From DATMAM01 sp035559995 (lineage in GTDB: Bacteria; Desulfobacterota; Binatia; UBA9968), in NCBI GenBank assembly GCA_035559995.1, contig DATMAM010000051.1:1-64000 (forward strand): a DNA stretch of 64,000 nt. Direction: 5' to 3'. Every line of letters begins with the position of its first letter. Position 1 is the stretch's first letter. The position numbers and the translations under genes were made by a program. Shown piece after piece: positions 20,186 through 28,880 of this stretch. The notes under the pieces are model-generated. The model did no database searches and had not been told where the DNA came from. It was given only the letters and a program-made list of their open reading frames with translations.

Positions 20186-20600
20186 CGCGTGTCCTCCTTC
20201 TTGGGCGAACTCCGGCTTCCAGCTCTTATCACCGCGCATCGCCAGCCGAAAGAGGCGCGACCCGCGGCATGGGAGGCGCGCCGGGCTTGCCGCCGCCTTC
20301 CTTTGGCGTTAGAGATAACAGCCTCAGCCTGCCGGCAAGAGGGTAACAGCTTCAAAAGAGTGTTTCATGAGCTTACGCTCGCCCGCAGGGAACGAAATGA
20401 CCTTCACCTGTTGCCCGCCCTCTCTGGTAGTTGTCGCGCACCGAAGCCCAACTCCTCCGGCTCCCCGAGCAGCGACCGTCCGGGGTCGCGCAGCGAGGGG
20501 CGTAAAGACATCCCTCGATACGCGCTGCGCGCTGCTCGGGAAATCGGGACTGGGATCACGAACGTCGTGATTTGCAACGGTATTTTCGTAGGAGCACAAG
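20186..20600. other. 415-bp intergenic region with structured leader
   Basis: Between the RidA gene (minus) and the PBP2-fold gene at 20601 (plus). No convincing coding frame: the longer frames here are short and without family similarity. The right half is rich in self-complementary segments, described separately at 20464-20571. It should also hold the divergent promoters, which I could not place with confidence. Confidence 0.5.
20464..20571 (+). promoter_or_regulatory. structured leader: candidate three-way-junction RNA plus downstream hairpin
   Basis: Reading the plus strand, 20464-20471 pairs with 20533-20540 (CCCGAGCA/TGCTCGGG). Inside it, 20472-20477 pairs with 20484-20489 (GCGACC/GGTCGC, 6-nt loop), and 20490-20499 pairs with 20512-20517 plus 20525-20528 with a bulge. 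This makes a 77-nt three-way junction. A separate hairpin ATCACGA-ACG-TCGTGAT covers 20555-20571, ending 29 bases before the downstream ATG. There is no U-run typical of an intrinsic terminator. It could be an RNA regulator of the gene at 20601, a repeat-derived palindrome, or chance in GC-rich DNA. Confidence 0.35.
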
Positions 20601-21593
20601 ATGAATCTCCAGCTTAGCGCGGGATTAGCGCCGAACCCGAGGACCTGGCCGCTTTTTCACGGCCTCGTCAAGCCTGACGCCATCGATCTCATTTTGAGCG
20701 CCGTTCATCCGTCCGAGCTTTTCTGGCGCCAGCTGCGCTTTGGCGACTTCGATCTCTCGGATATGTCGTTCTCGTCTTTGACGATCGCGCTCGCGCGCGG
20801 CGACAGGCGCTGGGTCGGACTTCCCATCTTTACAACCCGCCGCTTCTTTCATACCGGGATCCTGGTGCGCCGCGACGCGGGCATCGAAACCCCGGCGGAT
20901 CTCAAAGGAAAGCGGGTCGGCGTGCCGGAGTACCAGCAGACGGCCGCTCTGTGGACGCGCGGCGTACTGCAGCACGAATTTGGCGTCGCGCCCGGCGACA
21001 TGGAATTTTGGATGGAGCGCAATCCCGAGCGCAGCCACGGCGGGGCGACGGATTTTACCCCGCCTCCCGGCGTAACCATCCATCGGATCCCGCCGGGCAA
21101 GGACATCGGTTCGATGATGCTCTCCGGCGAGCTCCAAGCCACCTTGCTTTACATCGTGAACCGGAACCTGGTCGACCGGAGCAGCGCCGATCTGTGGAAC
21201 CATCCCGATATCAAGTATCTTTTCCCCGACCCCAAAGCCGAGGGCGTGAGGTTCTACAAAAAGACGGGCCTCTACCCGATCAACCATTGCGTCGTGATGA
21301 AGCGGGAAATTGTCGAGCGGCACCGCTGGGCGGTGCTCAACGTGTACAAGGCGTTCGAGCGCGCGAACGCGATCGCGAACGAGCAGAGAATGGAGCACGT
21401 CGCCTGTTACATCGAGACCGGGCTGGTGCCGCCGGACGCCGGAAAAGCGCTCGCGCTGCCCTTGATCCAGTACGGCATCGCCGCGAACCGACGCGTGCTC
21501 GAGACCGCGCTGCAGTACTCTGTCGAGCAGGGCCTGACGCCGCGCCTCATGAAGATCGAGGAAATCTTCGCCGAAAGCACGCTCGACCAGTAG
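20601..21593 (+). CDS. PBP2-fold protein, 4,5-dihydroxyphthalate decarboxylase-like
   Basis: 330-aa type 2 periplasmic-binding fold. The order and wording of LFHGLVKPDAIDLILSAVHP, LFWRQLRFGDFDLSDMSFSS, GLPIFTTRRFFHTGILVRRDAGIETPADLKGKRVGVPEYQQT and MEFWMERNPE closely follow 4,5-dihydroxyphthalate decarboxylase (phthalate pathway) and its SBP-like relatives. There is no signal peptide (MNLQLSAGLAPNPRTW), so the product should be cytoplasmic and could be an enzyme rather than a receptor. No ABC permease or ATPase is adjacent. A structured leader lies just upstream. True decarboxylase activity is not proven by sequence. Confidence 0.8.
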   Translation: MNLQLSAGLAPNPRTWPLFHGLVKPDAIDLILSAVHPSELFWRQLRFGDFDLSDMSFSSLTIALARGDRRWVGLPIFTTRRFFHTGILVRRDAGIETPADLKGKRVGVPEYQQTAALWTRGVLQHEFGVAPGDMEFWMERNPERSHGGATDFTPPPGVTIHRIPPGKDIGSMMLSGELQATLLYIVNRNLVDRSSADLWNHPDIKYLFPDPKAEGVRFYKKTGLYPINHCVVMKREIVERHRWAVLNVYKAFERANAIANEQRMEHVACYIETGLVPPDAGKALALPLIQYGIAANRRVLETALQYSVEQGLTPRLMKIEEIFAESTLDQ

Positions 21594-21647
21594 CGGCGCG
21601 TCTTCCTTCGCCCGGAGCCTTGGCTTTAAGCCTCCCGACCCTTTATC

Positions 21648-22211
21648 TCAGTCGGTTCGCGTGAGGCCGAGCGTCCGATGGTAAAAGCTCGGGCCCAATG
21701 ATCGCGCCACGTTGAGAACGATCTCCTGCGCCCTTTGGACCGCGGCGGGCGACGACAGGTCGCGTCCCATGCGCAGCGCCGCCTCAACGCCCTGATAATA
21801 CCCGGGGATGCGGGCGAGCGCGCGATAACCCATGCGCTCGTAAAAGAGCTGCGCCCCGAGGTTCTCCGCGCGCACCTCGAGGGCGACTTGGAAGATGCCT
21901 GCCGCCACGGCGCACTTCTCGAGCCACCGGAGAAGCTTGCGCCCCACGCCCAGGCGCCTGTAAGGCGGAGCCACCGCAAGAAGATCCAGATGCGCCTCCG
22001 CTTCGCCGTAGCGCATGATCCCAAACCCGGCGATGTCGTCGTCAACGCACGCGACAAGCACGTTAACGTCGCGCGCGCGGATGCTCGCCGCGACCCGCGC
22101 GGGCGTCCAGCGCCATTGAAGGCCGCCCTCGATCAAGTCGCGCGACAACCCCGCGATGGCGGCCGCCTCTTCAGGCCGGGCGAGGCGAAGCGACGGTTCG
22201 GATCCGCCCAT
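21648..22211 (-). CDS. GNAT-family N-acetyltransferase
   Basis: GCN5-type acetyltransferase of 187 aa. The acetyl-CoA binding site is visible as DLLAVAPPYRRLGVGRKLLRWLEK (motif A, R/QxxGxG/A) followed by ALEVRAENLGAQLFYERMGYR (motif B, near residues 115-135), the pattern seen in RimI-like and ribosomal-protein or small-molecule acetyltransferases. The N-terminal part (SLRLARPEEAAAIAGLSRDLIEGG) is the expected first strand and helix. ATG 22211 is chosen over a TTG at 22229. About 50 C-terminal residues extend past the core domain. Substrate unknown. Convergent with the upstream PBP2 gene. Confidence 0.85.
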   Translation of the reverse strand: MGGSEPSLRLARPEEAAAIAGLSRDLIEGGLQWRWTPARVAASIRARDVNVLVACVDDDIAGFGIMRYGEAEAHLDLLAVAPPYRRLGVGRKLLRWLEKCAVAAGIFQVALEVRAENLGAQLFYERMGYRALARIPGYYQGVEAALRMGRDLSSPAAVQRAQEIVLNVARSLGPSFYHRTLGLTRTD

Positions 22212-22350
22212 GGGCTTTTTATCCCTCAACCTTGCCGGGCGATCAAGAAGATGAGCGTGCGGGACGGCCGACGAGGCGGGCCTTTCGCGCGCTTTCGGGC
22301 GAGACGAGTTTCAAGGCCCCAATACAGGCGCGGGGACCTTCGCGCTGGCG

Positions 22351-22743
22351 TCAGAAACCAAGACTCGGCAGGATCTTTAGATAGAACTCCCGGTCGCCCG
22401 CGAACGTGCCGTCGAGGCGGCCGATCTCGTCGACCGTGAGCCAGCGCGCGTCGCTCACCTCAGCCGGATTGAGTTCGAGCTCGCCGCCCACGTACTCGGC
22501 GATCCACCAGTGGAGCCTAAAAGTGCCGCGCGTGGAAACGTTCTCCCAAACCTTCCGGACCGGCCGCACCGTCAAGCCGACTTCCTCCATCGCCTCGCGC
22601 ACGACCGCCGCTTCCTGCGACTCGCCGGGCTCGACTTCGCCGCTGACCGGCGCCCAAAGGCCGCCGCCGCGAATTGTGGCCGCCCTCCGAATGAGGAGAA
22701 CCCTGTCTCCTCTTGTGATCACGGCAATGACGGCGTCGAGCAT
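22351..22743 (-). CDS. Nudix hydrolase (canonical Nudix box)
   Basis: 130-aa Nudix pyrophosphohydrolase. The box GEVEPGESQEAAVVREAMEEVG fits Gx5Ex7REUxEExGU exactly (U hydrophobic). Flanking AVITRGDRVLLIRR and LHWWIAEYVGGELELNPAEVSDARWLTVDEI are typical of small NTP/NDP-X hydrolases. I start at ATG 22743 (MLDAVIAVITRG), the usual beginning of the fold; the frame runs open upstream to 22866 but that part is Arg/Ser-rich without similarity. The GNAT gene lies 139 bp downstream on the same strand. Confidence 0.85.
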   Translation of the reverse strand: MLDAVIAVITRGDRVLLIRRAATIRGGGLWAPVSGEVEPGESQEAAVVREAMEEVGLTVRPVRKVWENVSTRGTFRLHWWIAEYVGGELELNPAEVSDARWLTVDEIGRLDGTFAGDREFYLKILPSLGF

Positions 22744-22900
22744 TGGCGGCCGCCCGGCAAAGAGGGGTTGCCTCAACCTAGCGGAAACCGAGCGCAAGAC
22801 ACAAGCGGATTTTGCCCGCGCTGACTCTCTGGAATGAACGAAGCCCTTCGCGCTATAGAACGACATCGGCGTAGATCATTTTGTCCAGAGAGGCACCGCC

Positions 22901-23548
22901 TTGAGGGGGGGCTTTCGCGCTTGGCGCTTTATCCTTGCCTGGCTGCTCGCGTGCGCGTGCTCGGCCGCGACCGAAGAAGCCCGCGGCCGCGATGAGAGGC
23001 CCAATTCAAGAAGCGTTTTTGTGCCTTACGACCGCTGGCACGCCGGAATTGTCATAAGAAGGGCCGATCTCTCCGAAGCTCTTGTGCCGGAACTGCGAGA
23101 CTTCCCTCGCGCGGAGTATTTGGAGTTTAGCTGGGGCGACAAGGACTACTTCCCCGCGCCCGATCCTGGAATCGTGATGGCGCTCAAAGCGGCGTTTTGG
23201 TCGGGCGGGAGCGTTCTCCACGTGGTCGGGCTCGAGGACGCGCCGCAGAATTATTATCGCGCCGCCGAAATGGTCGAAATACGCCTCTCCGAGGAAGGCC
23301 TCGAGCGGTTGATAAAATTTATATCGGATACGTTTTCCCGCCCGCAGCCTTCGGTCCCGGCCGAAGCGCAGGCCGGCCTTTCGCCGAACGCGAGGTTCTA
23401 CCCCGCGGAAGGCAAATTCAGCATACTGAGGACGTGCAACACCTGGGTGGCGGAGGCGCTGAACGCCGCCGGACTGACGATAAACCCGAGATATGTAATG
23501 ACCGCCGGAAGCCTTGCGAAACGACTCCGGCCGCTGGCGGCAAACTGA
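22901..23548 (+). CDS. DUF2459 (TIGR02117) exported protein
   Basis: 215-aa protein with an N-terminal hydrophobic leader ending in LLACACSA, which could be a lipoprotein or Sec signal. The mature part has DUF2459 features: DRWHAGIVIRRADL, YLEFSWGDKDYFPAP, VLHVVGLEDAPQNYY and the cysteine-containing ILRTCNTWVAEALNAAGL. The conserved His, Asp and Cys suggest a papain-like (NlpC-type) fold, but I know of no proven function. Start is TTG 22901 after a GAGGCACCGCC stretch; a better start codon is not available in frame. It sits 50 bp before the penicillin-binding protein gene, consistent with a cell-envelope role. Confidence 0.75.
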   Translation: MRGGFRAWRFILAWLLACACSAATEEARGRDERPNSRSVFVPYDRWHAGIVIRRADLSEALVPELRDFPRAEYLEFSWGDKDYFPAPDPGIVMALKAAFWSGGSVLHVVGLEDAPQNYYRAAEMVEIRLSEEGLERLIKFISDTFSRPQPSVPAEAQAGLSPNARFYPAEGKFSILRTCNTWVAEALNAAGLTINPRYVMTAGSLAKRLRPLAAN

Positions 23549-23598
23549 AGCCGTGACGGAGGTCGTTTTGCGGAGGCCGGCAGGCCTTTCACCGGATC

Positions 23599-26022
23599 GT
23601 GGCTGAAAAAGAAAGCTCGGCGAAAATTTTTGCCCGCTCTTACCGCTGGCTCGCAGCCCGCTTCAAGGCCGCGCTCGATCCCGCCCTGAGCGCGCGCGCC
23701 CGGATCTTTACCGCGGCCAAGGGCGTTGCCGCCCTGGGCTTGCTGGGCGCGGGATTATTGTGCGCGTATGCGCTTGTTTTGATCCCGTTTACGCCGAGCA
23801 TCGCCGATTTGCGCAAAGCCAAGGTCGACCAGCCGAGCGTGCTTCTCTCCGCCGACGGCAAAAGGCTTGCCGTTCTAAAACCGATGAACCGCCAGTGCGT
23901 GCGATTGAGTCAGGTCTCGCCGCACGTGATCAACGCCTTGATCGCCACCGAAGACCATCGCTTCTATCGCCACCACGGCATCGATCTGCTCAGGACCGCG
24001 GCGGGCGCCGTGAGAATCTTCATCGGCGATCCCGAGGGCGGCTCGACTTTGACCCAGCAGCTGGCGCGCAACCCCTATCCCGACGAGATTGGCCGCAAGC
24101 GCACTCTCACCCGCAAGATCAAGGAGACGATCACGGCCTTCAAAATCGAGTACGCCTATACGAAGAGAGAAATCCTCGAAACTTATCTGAACAGCATGCC
24201 TTTTCTGTACAACGCCTTCGGCATCGAAATGGCCGCGCGCACGTACTTCGACAAGCCGGCGCAGAAGCTCACCGTTCTCGAAAGCGCAACCTTGATCGCC
24301 ATGCTGAAAGGGACGAGCTTCTACAACCCGGTGCTCAACCCCGAGCGCGCGTTCCGGCGGCGCAACGTCGTGCTCGCGCAGATGGTCAAGCGCGGCTTTT
24401 TGAGCCAGGCCGAGTTCGACAGGCTGAAGGCCCGGCCCATCCGCCTCAACTTCGAACCGCAGCAGGAGGCGCTCGGCCCGGCACCTCACCTCGCGCAACA
24501 AATTCGCAAGTGGCTCATCGACTGGGCGGACCGCAACGATCTCAACGTCTACGCCGACGGGCTGATCGTGCACACCACCATCGACTCGCGCCTCCAGGCG
24601 CTTGCCCACGCGGCCGTGAAGCGGCAGATGGAAGCGCTGCAGGCGGTCGCGGACGTCGAGTGGGCGGTCAGCTCTCCACGCCTAGTTTCGCAAGCGACGG
24701 GCCCGTATCTGGAAATGCGCCGGCGCGTGCAGCCGTTCGCCTATTTCTGGCGGGCGAAGCCTGGATTGCTCGATGCATTTATCCGCGAGTCCGCCGCTTA
24801 TCGGAGCGCGGTCGAGGCCGGCGCCTCTCCGGAGACGGCGCTTGCGCGGCTCAAGAAAGACCGCGAATTCATGGCCAAGCTTCGCGCCGCCAAGACGCGG
24901 CTGGAGGCCGGCTTTGTCGCAATCGATCCCGCCAACGGGCACATCAAAGCGTGGGTCGGGAGCCGCGATTTCAAGACCGACCAGTTCGATCACGTGGCGC
25001 AGGCGCGCCGGCAGCCGGGATCGACGTTTAAATTGTTCGTTTACGGCGCGGCCCTGGAGCAGGGGATGCCGGCCGACAAGCACTTCACCGACCGCGCGGT
25101 AAAGATTGCTCTGCCGGACGGGACCGTGTGGCGTCCCTCGGATGCTTCCGAGCCCAGCGGGCGGCGCATGACCGCGCGCGAGGGGCTCATCTATTCGAAA
25201 AATACGATCACGGCGCAGGTGATGCAGGAAGTCGGGCCCAAAAAGACTGCGGCGCTCGCGCGCAGCATGGGTGTCAACGCGAGCAAGCTCGACGAGGTGC
25301 CGGCCCTGGCGCTCGGCACGAGCCCCGTGACGCCGCTGGAGATGGCCGCGGCGTACACCACTCTCGCGGCGGCCGGCGAGTACCGGCAGCCGATTTTTGT
25401 CAGCCGTATTACCGACAAACACGGCAACGTGCTGGCCGAGTTCGCCGACGAACCCAAGCGCGTGCTGACAGAAAAGGCGGCCGGCGAGCTGATCAACATG
25501 CTGCGCGGCGCGGTCGATCAGGGAACCGGGCGCGCCGTGCGCGCTCAGTTCGCCGTCCCCGGCGATCTGGCGGGAAAAACCGGGACCACGCAGAACAATA
25601 CCGACGGCTGGTTCATCCTGATGCATCCGCAGCTCGTCGCCGGAGCGTGGGTCGGCTTCAACGACCCGCGGGTCACCATGCGCAGCAATTACTGGGGAGA
25701 GGGCGGGCATAACGCCCTGCTGGTGGTCGCGGATTTTTTTCAGGAAACGCTTGCGGCGCGGCTGATCGACCGGCGCGCCGAGTTTCCCTTCCCGCGCCCT
25801 TACGGCTCGCTCTGGGAGCCTTTTTTCGACACGGCGAAAGAATGGCTGGACAGAATAATCCGGGATTGGCTTTTCGCGGAAAAACCCGCCCCGCGGCGCC
25901 GAGAGCCACGCCCCGAAACGCCCCCGCTCGCGGAAAAACGCGCGCCTGTGATCGAAGAGCTCCTGGAGATGTGGCGCCAGAAAAAGGACGGCCAAAGCGA
26001 AGATCGAGCGCGTGACCGCTAG
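23599..26022 (+). CDS. class A penicillin-binding protein (PBP1a-like)
   Basis: Bifunctional peptidoglycan synthase, 807 aa. One transmembrane helix (about 42-64) anchors it in the inner membrane. GT51 glycosyltransferase domain (about 80-260): EDHRFYRHHGID with catalytic Glu118, GGSTLTQQLARN, and TKREILETYLNSMPF. Transpeptidase domain (about 430-690): GSTFK with nucleophile Ser475 and Lys478, YSKN (SxN) and KTGTT. An insertion between the two domains (about 360-430) is Ala/Arg-rich. The C-terminal tail is Pro/Arg/Glu-rich and probably disordered. Start GTG 23599 (MAEKES). It lies downstream of the DUF2459 gene on the same strand. Confidence 0.94.
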   Translation: MAEKESSAKIFARSYRWLAARFKAALDPALSARARIFTAAKGVAALGLLGAGLLCAYALVLIPFTPSIADLRKAKVDQPSVLLSADGKRLAVLKPMNRQCVRLSQVSPHVINALIATEDHRFYRHHGIDLLRTAAGAVRIFIGDPEGGSTLTQQLARNPYPDEIGRKRTLTRKIKETITAFKIEYAYTKREILETYLNSMPFLYNAFGIEMAARTYFDKPAQKLTVLESATLIAMLKGTSFYNPVLNPERAFRRRNVVLAQMVKRGFLSQAEFDRLKARPIRLNFEPQQEALGPAPHLAQQIRKWLIDWADRNDLNVYADGLIVHTTIDSRLQALAHAAVKRQMEALQAVADVEWAVSSPRLVSQATGPYLEMRRRVQPFAYFWRAKPGLLDAFIRESAAYRSAVEAGASPETALARLKKDREFMAKLRAAKTRLEAGFVAIDPANGHIKAWVGSRDFKTDQFDHVAQARRQPGSTFKLFVYGAALEQGMPADKHFTDRAVKIALPDGTVWRPSDASEPSGRRMTAREGLIYSKNTITAQVMQEVGPKKTAALARSMGVNASKLDEVPALALGTSPVTPLEMAAAYTTLAAAGEYRQPIFVSRITDKHGNVLAEFADEPKRVLTEKAAGELINMLRGAVDQGTGRAVRAQFAVPGDLAGKTGTTQNNTDGWFILMHPQLVAGAWVGFNDPRVTMRSNYWGEGGHNALLVVADFFQETLAARLIDRRAEFPFPRPYGSLWEPFFDTAKEWLDRIIRDWLFAEKPAPRRREPRPETPPLAEKRAPVIEELLEMWRQKKDGQSEDRARDR

Positions 26023-26151
26023 CCGCGTTCGCGCGCCGCTCAGATTGGCTTTTCAGCTCGCCGGCACACACGACGCCGCGGGGAAGGCGCTTGCGGCGGG
26101 AAGAAAAATGGCCAATGATACTCCGATCGCACGATAGCGGGAGCTCGCTAG

Positions 26152-27213
26152 ATGGGAATGATTGACGCCGATACCCACGTCGATGAATCGGAAGCGACCT
26201 GGCAGAAGCTCGAGGGCACGCCCTACGCCAAGTATATCCCGATAACGGTGACGTTGCCGCCGGAAGAGGCCAAGCGCGCCGGCTACAGCCCGACGAACAG
26301 CCGCTGCTGGCTCGTGGAAGGGAGGCTGCAGAACCGCGCGATCCGCGATGAAGTCAACCATCCGCCCAGAGCGATGCGCGAATTGGAAGACGTGCCCGGC
26401 CGCCTCGTGGACAAGATGGGCGTGGACGTGCAGGTTATCTTCCCGACCTTCTTCATTCGCTACCACACGAGTAACCCCGAGGCCGAATGGGCGCTGACGA
26501 CGACGTACAACCGCTGGATCGCGGAAAAGTGCGCGCCGGCCGCAGGGCGGCTTCGATGGGCGGCTGTGCTGCCGCTTCTTTCGCCCGACAGGGCGGTCGA
26601 GGAGCTGCGCTGGGCGAAGGAGCACGGCGCCTGCGGCATCTACAAGCGCGGCTTTGATCTCAATCGAAGCGTCACCGACCCGCACTTTTTCCCCGTTTAC
26701 GAGGAGGCAAGCGCGCTCGACTTGCCCGTTTGCATCCACACCGGGCACCCGCTGCCGGCGCGCGAGTGGGACAGGGGCTTTCCGGTCATGCACTCGTTCA
26801 CCGAATTGGCGAGTTCCGGCCTGCCGAAAAAGTTCCCCAAGCTCCACTTTGGTTTCATCGAGTCGGGAGCCTCGTGGATCCCCTATGTCGTCTCGCAGTT
26901 GGGAGCGGCCAAGCGGCAATCGTTGCGCGGCAAAGAGACCCGATCGCCGCGTCTGTTCGAGCTCGCGCCGGAGCTGTTTCGCGCGAACCGGTTCTTCGTT
27001 ACGATCGACCCGATTGACGACATCGAATTTCTGCTCAAGTTCGGGACCGAAGACAATTTGATGATCGGCACCGACTACAGTCATACGGACATCTCCGCTA
27101 ATCTGAGCGCGCTCGACGAAGTCCGCGCCTGGGCGGACGAGGGCAGGATCACCCGCGCCCAAGCGAAGAAGATTCTCGAGAGCAACTCGCGCGCCTTTTA
27201 CGGCCTGAAGTGA
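26152..27213 (+). CDS. amidohydrolase_2 family metal-dependent hydrolase/decarboxylase
   Basis: 353-aa TIM-barrel protein of the ACMSD/amidohydrolase_2 group. Metal ligands are suggested by DADTHVDE near the start, CIHTGH in the middle (about residue 198) and GTDYSHTD near the end (about 305). Members decarboxylate or hydrolyse aromatic and unsaturated carboxylic acids (ACMSD, gamma-resorcylate decarboxylase and similar). Start ATG 26152 (MGMIDADTHVDE) with GGGAG upstream. The next gene is a second, LigI-like amidohydrolase 96 bp downstream, so the two may act in one pathway. Substrate unknown. Confidence 0.88.
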   Translation: MGMIDADTHVDESEATWQKLEGTPYAKYIPITVTLPPEEAKRAGYSPTNSRCWLVEGRLQNRAIRDEVNHPPRAMRELEDVPGRLVDKMGVDVQVIFPTFFIRYHTSNPEAEWALTTTYNRWIAEKCAPAAGRLRWAAVLPLLSPDRAVEELRWAKEHGACGIYKRGFDLNRSVTDPHFFPVYEEASALDLPVCIHTGHPLPAREWDRGFPVMHSFTELASSGLPKKFPKLHFGFIESGASWIPYVVSQLGAAKRQSLRGKETRSPRLFELAPELFRANRFFVTIDPIDDIEFLLKFGTEDNLMIGTDYSHTDISANLSALDEVRAWADEGRITRAQAKKILESNSRAFYGLK

Positions 27214-27308
27214 CGGAGTAAAGGGGTATCGGCGTCGTGGTTTCAAAATGCATTGCCTCGTGGCTTCGCCACTCCGGTACTCCAGTCCTGGTTTAAAGGG
27301 AGAATTCC

Positions 27309-28073
27309 GTGAACCAAAAAGCCAAATTTTTCGACTGCCATTTTCACATTATCGACAAGAATTTTCCCCTCGTGCCGAATCAAGGGTTTATGCCCGAGGC
27401 GTTCACCTGCGCCGATTATCTGGCGCGCCTGCAAGGCGTCGATCTTTGCGGCGGCGCGGTCGTGTCCGGCTCGTTCCAGGCCTTCGATCAGACCTATCTG
27501 TTCCACGCTCTGAAGGTCCTGGGCCCGTCTTTCGTCGGCGTCACGCAGGTCCCGCGGAGCGTTTCCGATCGGGAGCTCCGCGAGCTCGACAGCGCCGGCG
27601 TTCGCGGCGTCCGCTTCAACGTCAAGCGCGGCGGCTCGGAGGAGATCCGTCACCTGGAAAGCATGGCCCGGCGCGTTTACGATCTCGTCGGCTGGCACAC
27701 CGAGCTCTACGTCGACTCGGCCGAGCTAGCCGATCTGTTCGAGACTCTGGTTTCGCTGCCGGCCGTCAGCATCGACCACCTCGGCCTCTCCAAGGCGGGT
27801 CTTGCAACCTTGCTCAAGCTTGCCGAGAGGGGCGTGCGCGTAAAGGCGACCGGCTTCGGTCGGGTGGACTTCGACGTGCGTCCCGCGCTGGCCGAGCTCT
27901 ATGCGGCCAACCCGAAAGCGCTGATGTTCGGCACCGACCTTCCCTCCACCCGCGCGCCGCGGCCTTACCGCGACGACGATTACACGTTGGTGCTGGAAAC
28001 CCTGGGCGAAGAAAAAGCGGCTGATGTTTTCTACAAAAACGCGCTCGCGTTCTATCGGCCGAGAGGAATTTAA
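27309..28073 (+). CDS. amidohydrolase, LigI/PDC-hydrolase-like (COG3618)
   Basis: 254-aa TIM-barrel hydrolase. FFDCHFHIIDKNFPL at the start carries the HxH metal motif; ELYVDSAEL, SIDHLGLSK and FGTDLPSTRAPRP match the pattern of 2-pyrone-4,6-dicarboxylate lactonase and related COG3618 lactonases, including the late catalytic Asp. Start GTG 27309 with AAGGGAG upstream. Follows the amidohydrolase_2 gene; together they look like ring-cleavage-product processing enzymes, though no ring-cleaving enzyme is directly adjacent (the nearest extradiol enzyme is 14 kb away). Confidence 0.85.
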   Translation: MNQKAKFFDCHFHIIDKNFPLVPNQGFMPEAFTCADYLARLQGVDLCGGAVVSGSFQAFDQTYLFHALKVLGPSFVGVTQVPRSVSDRELRELDSAGVRGVRFNVKRGGSEEIRHLESMARRVYDLVGWHTELYVDSAELADLFETLVSLPAVSIDHLGLSKAGLATLLKLAERGVRVKATGFGRVDFDVRPALAELYAANPKALMFGTDLPSTRAPRPYRDDDYTLVLETLGEEKAADVFYKNALAFYRPRGI

Positions 28074-28272
28074 CTTGCGTGTCCCTGAGCTTCGGCTTGG
28101 ACGTTGTGCTGCCCGGCGCCTAGGCGACGCCGGTGGGGGTCGTCCTGAGACTCCGATACCCGCCATCGCCGCACCCGAACTGACGTTGCTCCGGGAGGGC
28201 CGGCGCAACGTGTGCCTCAACCGCACAACAGCAACTGGCGATCACGATGGCAAGGATTAACCAGCAAAGCTC

Positions 28273-28677
28273 ATGTCGGAAAAAGCCGTAAGCACCGCCG
28301 TCCCGGCGCCCGCTCTCGTGTCCGTCGCCCATCTCGCGTACGCGTTGCACTCGCTCAGCCTGCTGATCGGGATCACGACGGCCGCCACCATCGTCGGCGC
28401 GTTTGTTTTCGGCGTGCCGTCGATCGTCGCGGTCGTCATCAACTACGTGAAGCGCCCCGAAGCGCGCGGCACATTTCTCGAGTCGCACTTTCGCTGGCAG
28501 ATCCGCACCTTCTGGTTTGCGCTTCTCTGGTGCGTTCTGGGCCTGTTCTTTTTCCTTACGATCATAGGGGGCCCGCTGGGGTTTGCGATCTTTGCCGGCG
28601 CCGGGATCTGGGCGATTTATCGCATCGCGCGCGGCTGGCTCGCGCTCCGAGACCAAAGGCCGATGTACGGATTGTAG
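28273..28677 (+). CDS. DUF4870-like membrane protein
   Basis: 134-aa protein with three or four hydrophobic segments: about 20-35 (LAYALHSLSLLIG), 36-58, 77-101 (FWFALLWCVLGLFFFLTIIGG) and 102-120. The layout with YVKRPEARGTFLESHFRWQIRTFW between the helices resembles the DUF4870/YccF-like small membrane family (charged loop carrying SHFRWQIRTF). Function unknown. It lies between the amidohydrolase pair and an NMT1-like gene on the same strand, with a stem-loop right after its stop. Confidence 0.7.
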   Translation: MSEKAVSTAVPAPALVSVAHLAYALHSLSLLIGITTAATIVGAFVFGVPSIVAVVINYVKRPEARGTFLESHFRWQIRTFWFALLWCVLGLFFFLTIIGGPLGFAIFAGAGIWAIYRIARGWLALRDQRPMYGL

Positions 28678-28684
28678 AAGAGGT

Positions 28685-28709
28685 CGGGAGTCTCGAGTTG
28701 CGACTCCCG
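28685..28709 (+). terminator. stem-loop after the DUF4870-like gene
   Basis: CGGGAGTC (28685-28692) pairs with GACTCCCG (28702-28709) across a 9-base loop, starting 8 bases past the stop codon. No T-tract follows, so it would be a Rho-assisted or weak terminator, or an mRNA-stabilising hairpin. Confidence 0.45.
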
Positions 28710-28880
28710 CGCTGCGCGAAAGGGGTCGGAGTCGTGGAGGCGGGACCCCCGGTTCCCTTCTAATCGCTGTTGTACGTTTCGCGCCAATCGTGCTTTAACG
28801 GTCGTCGTCGGCTCCGCTTGAACGCCTTTGGCATCGCGCCGGCGCGGCGGGCTTTTCAACGATGATACGGAGGAGATCTC

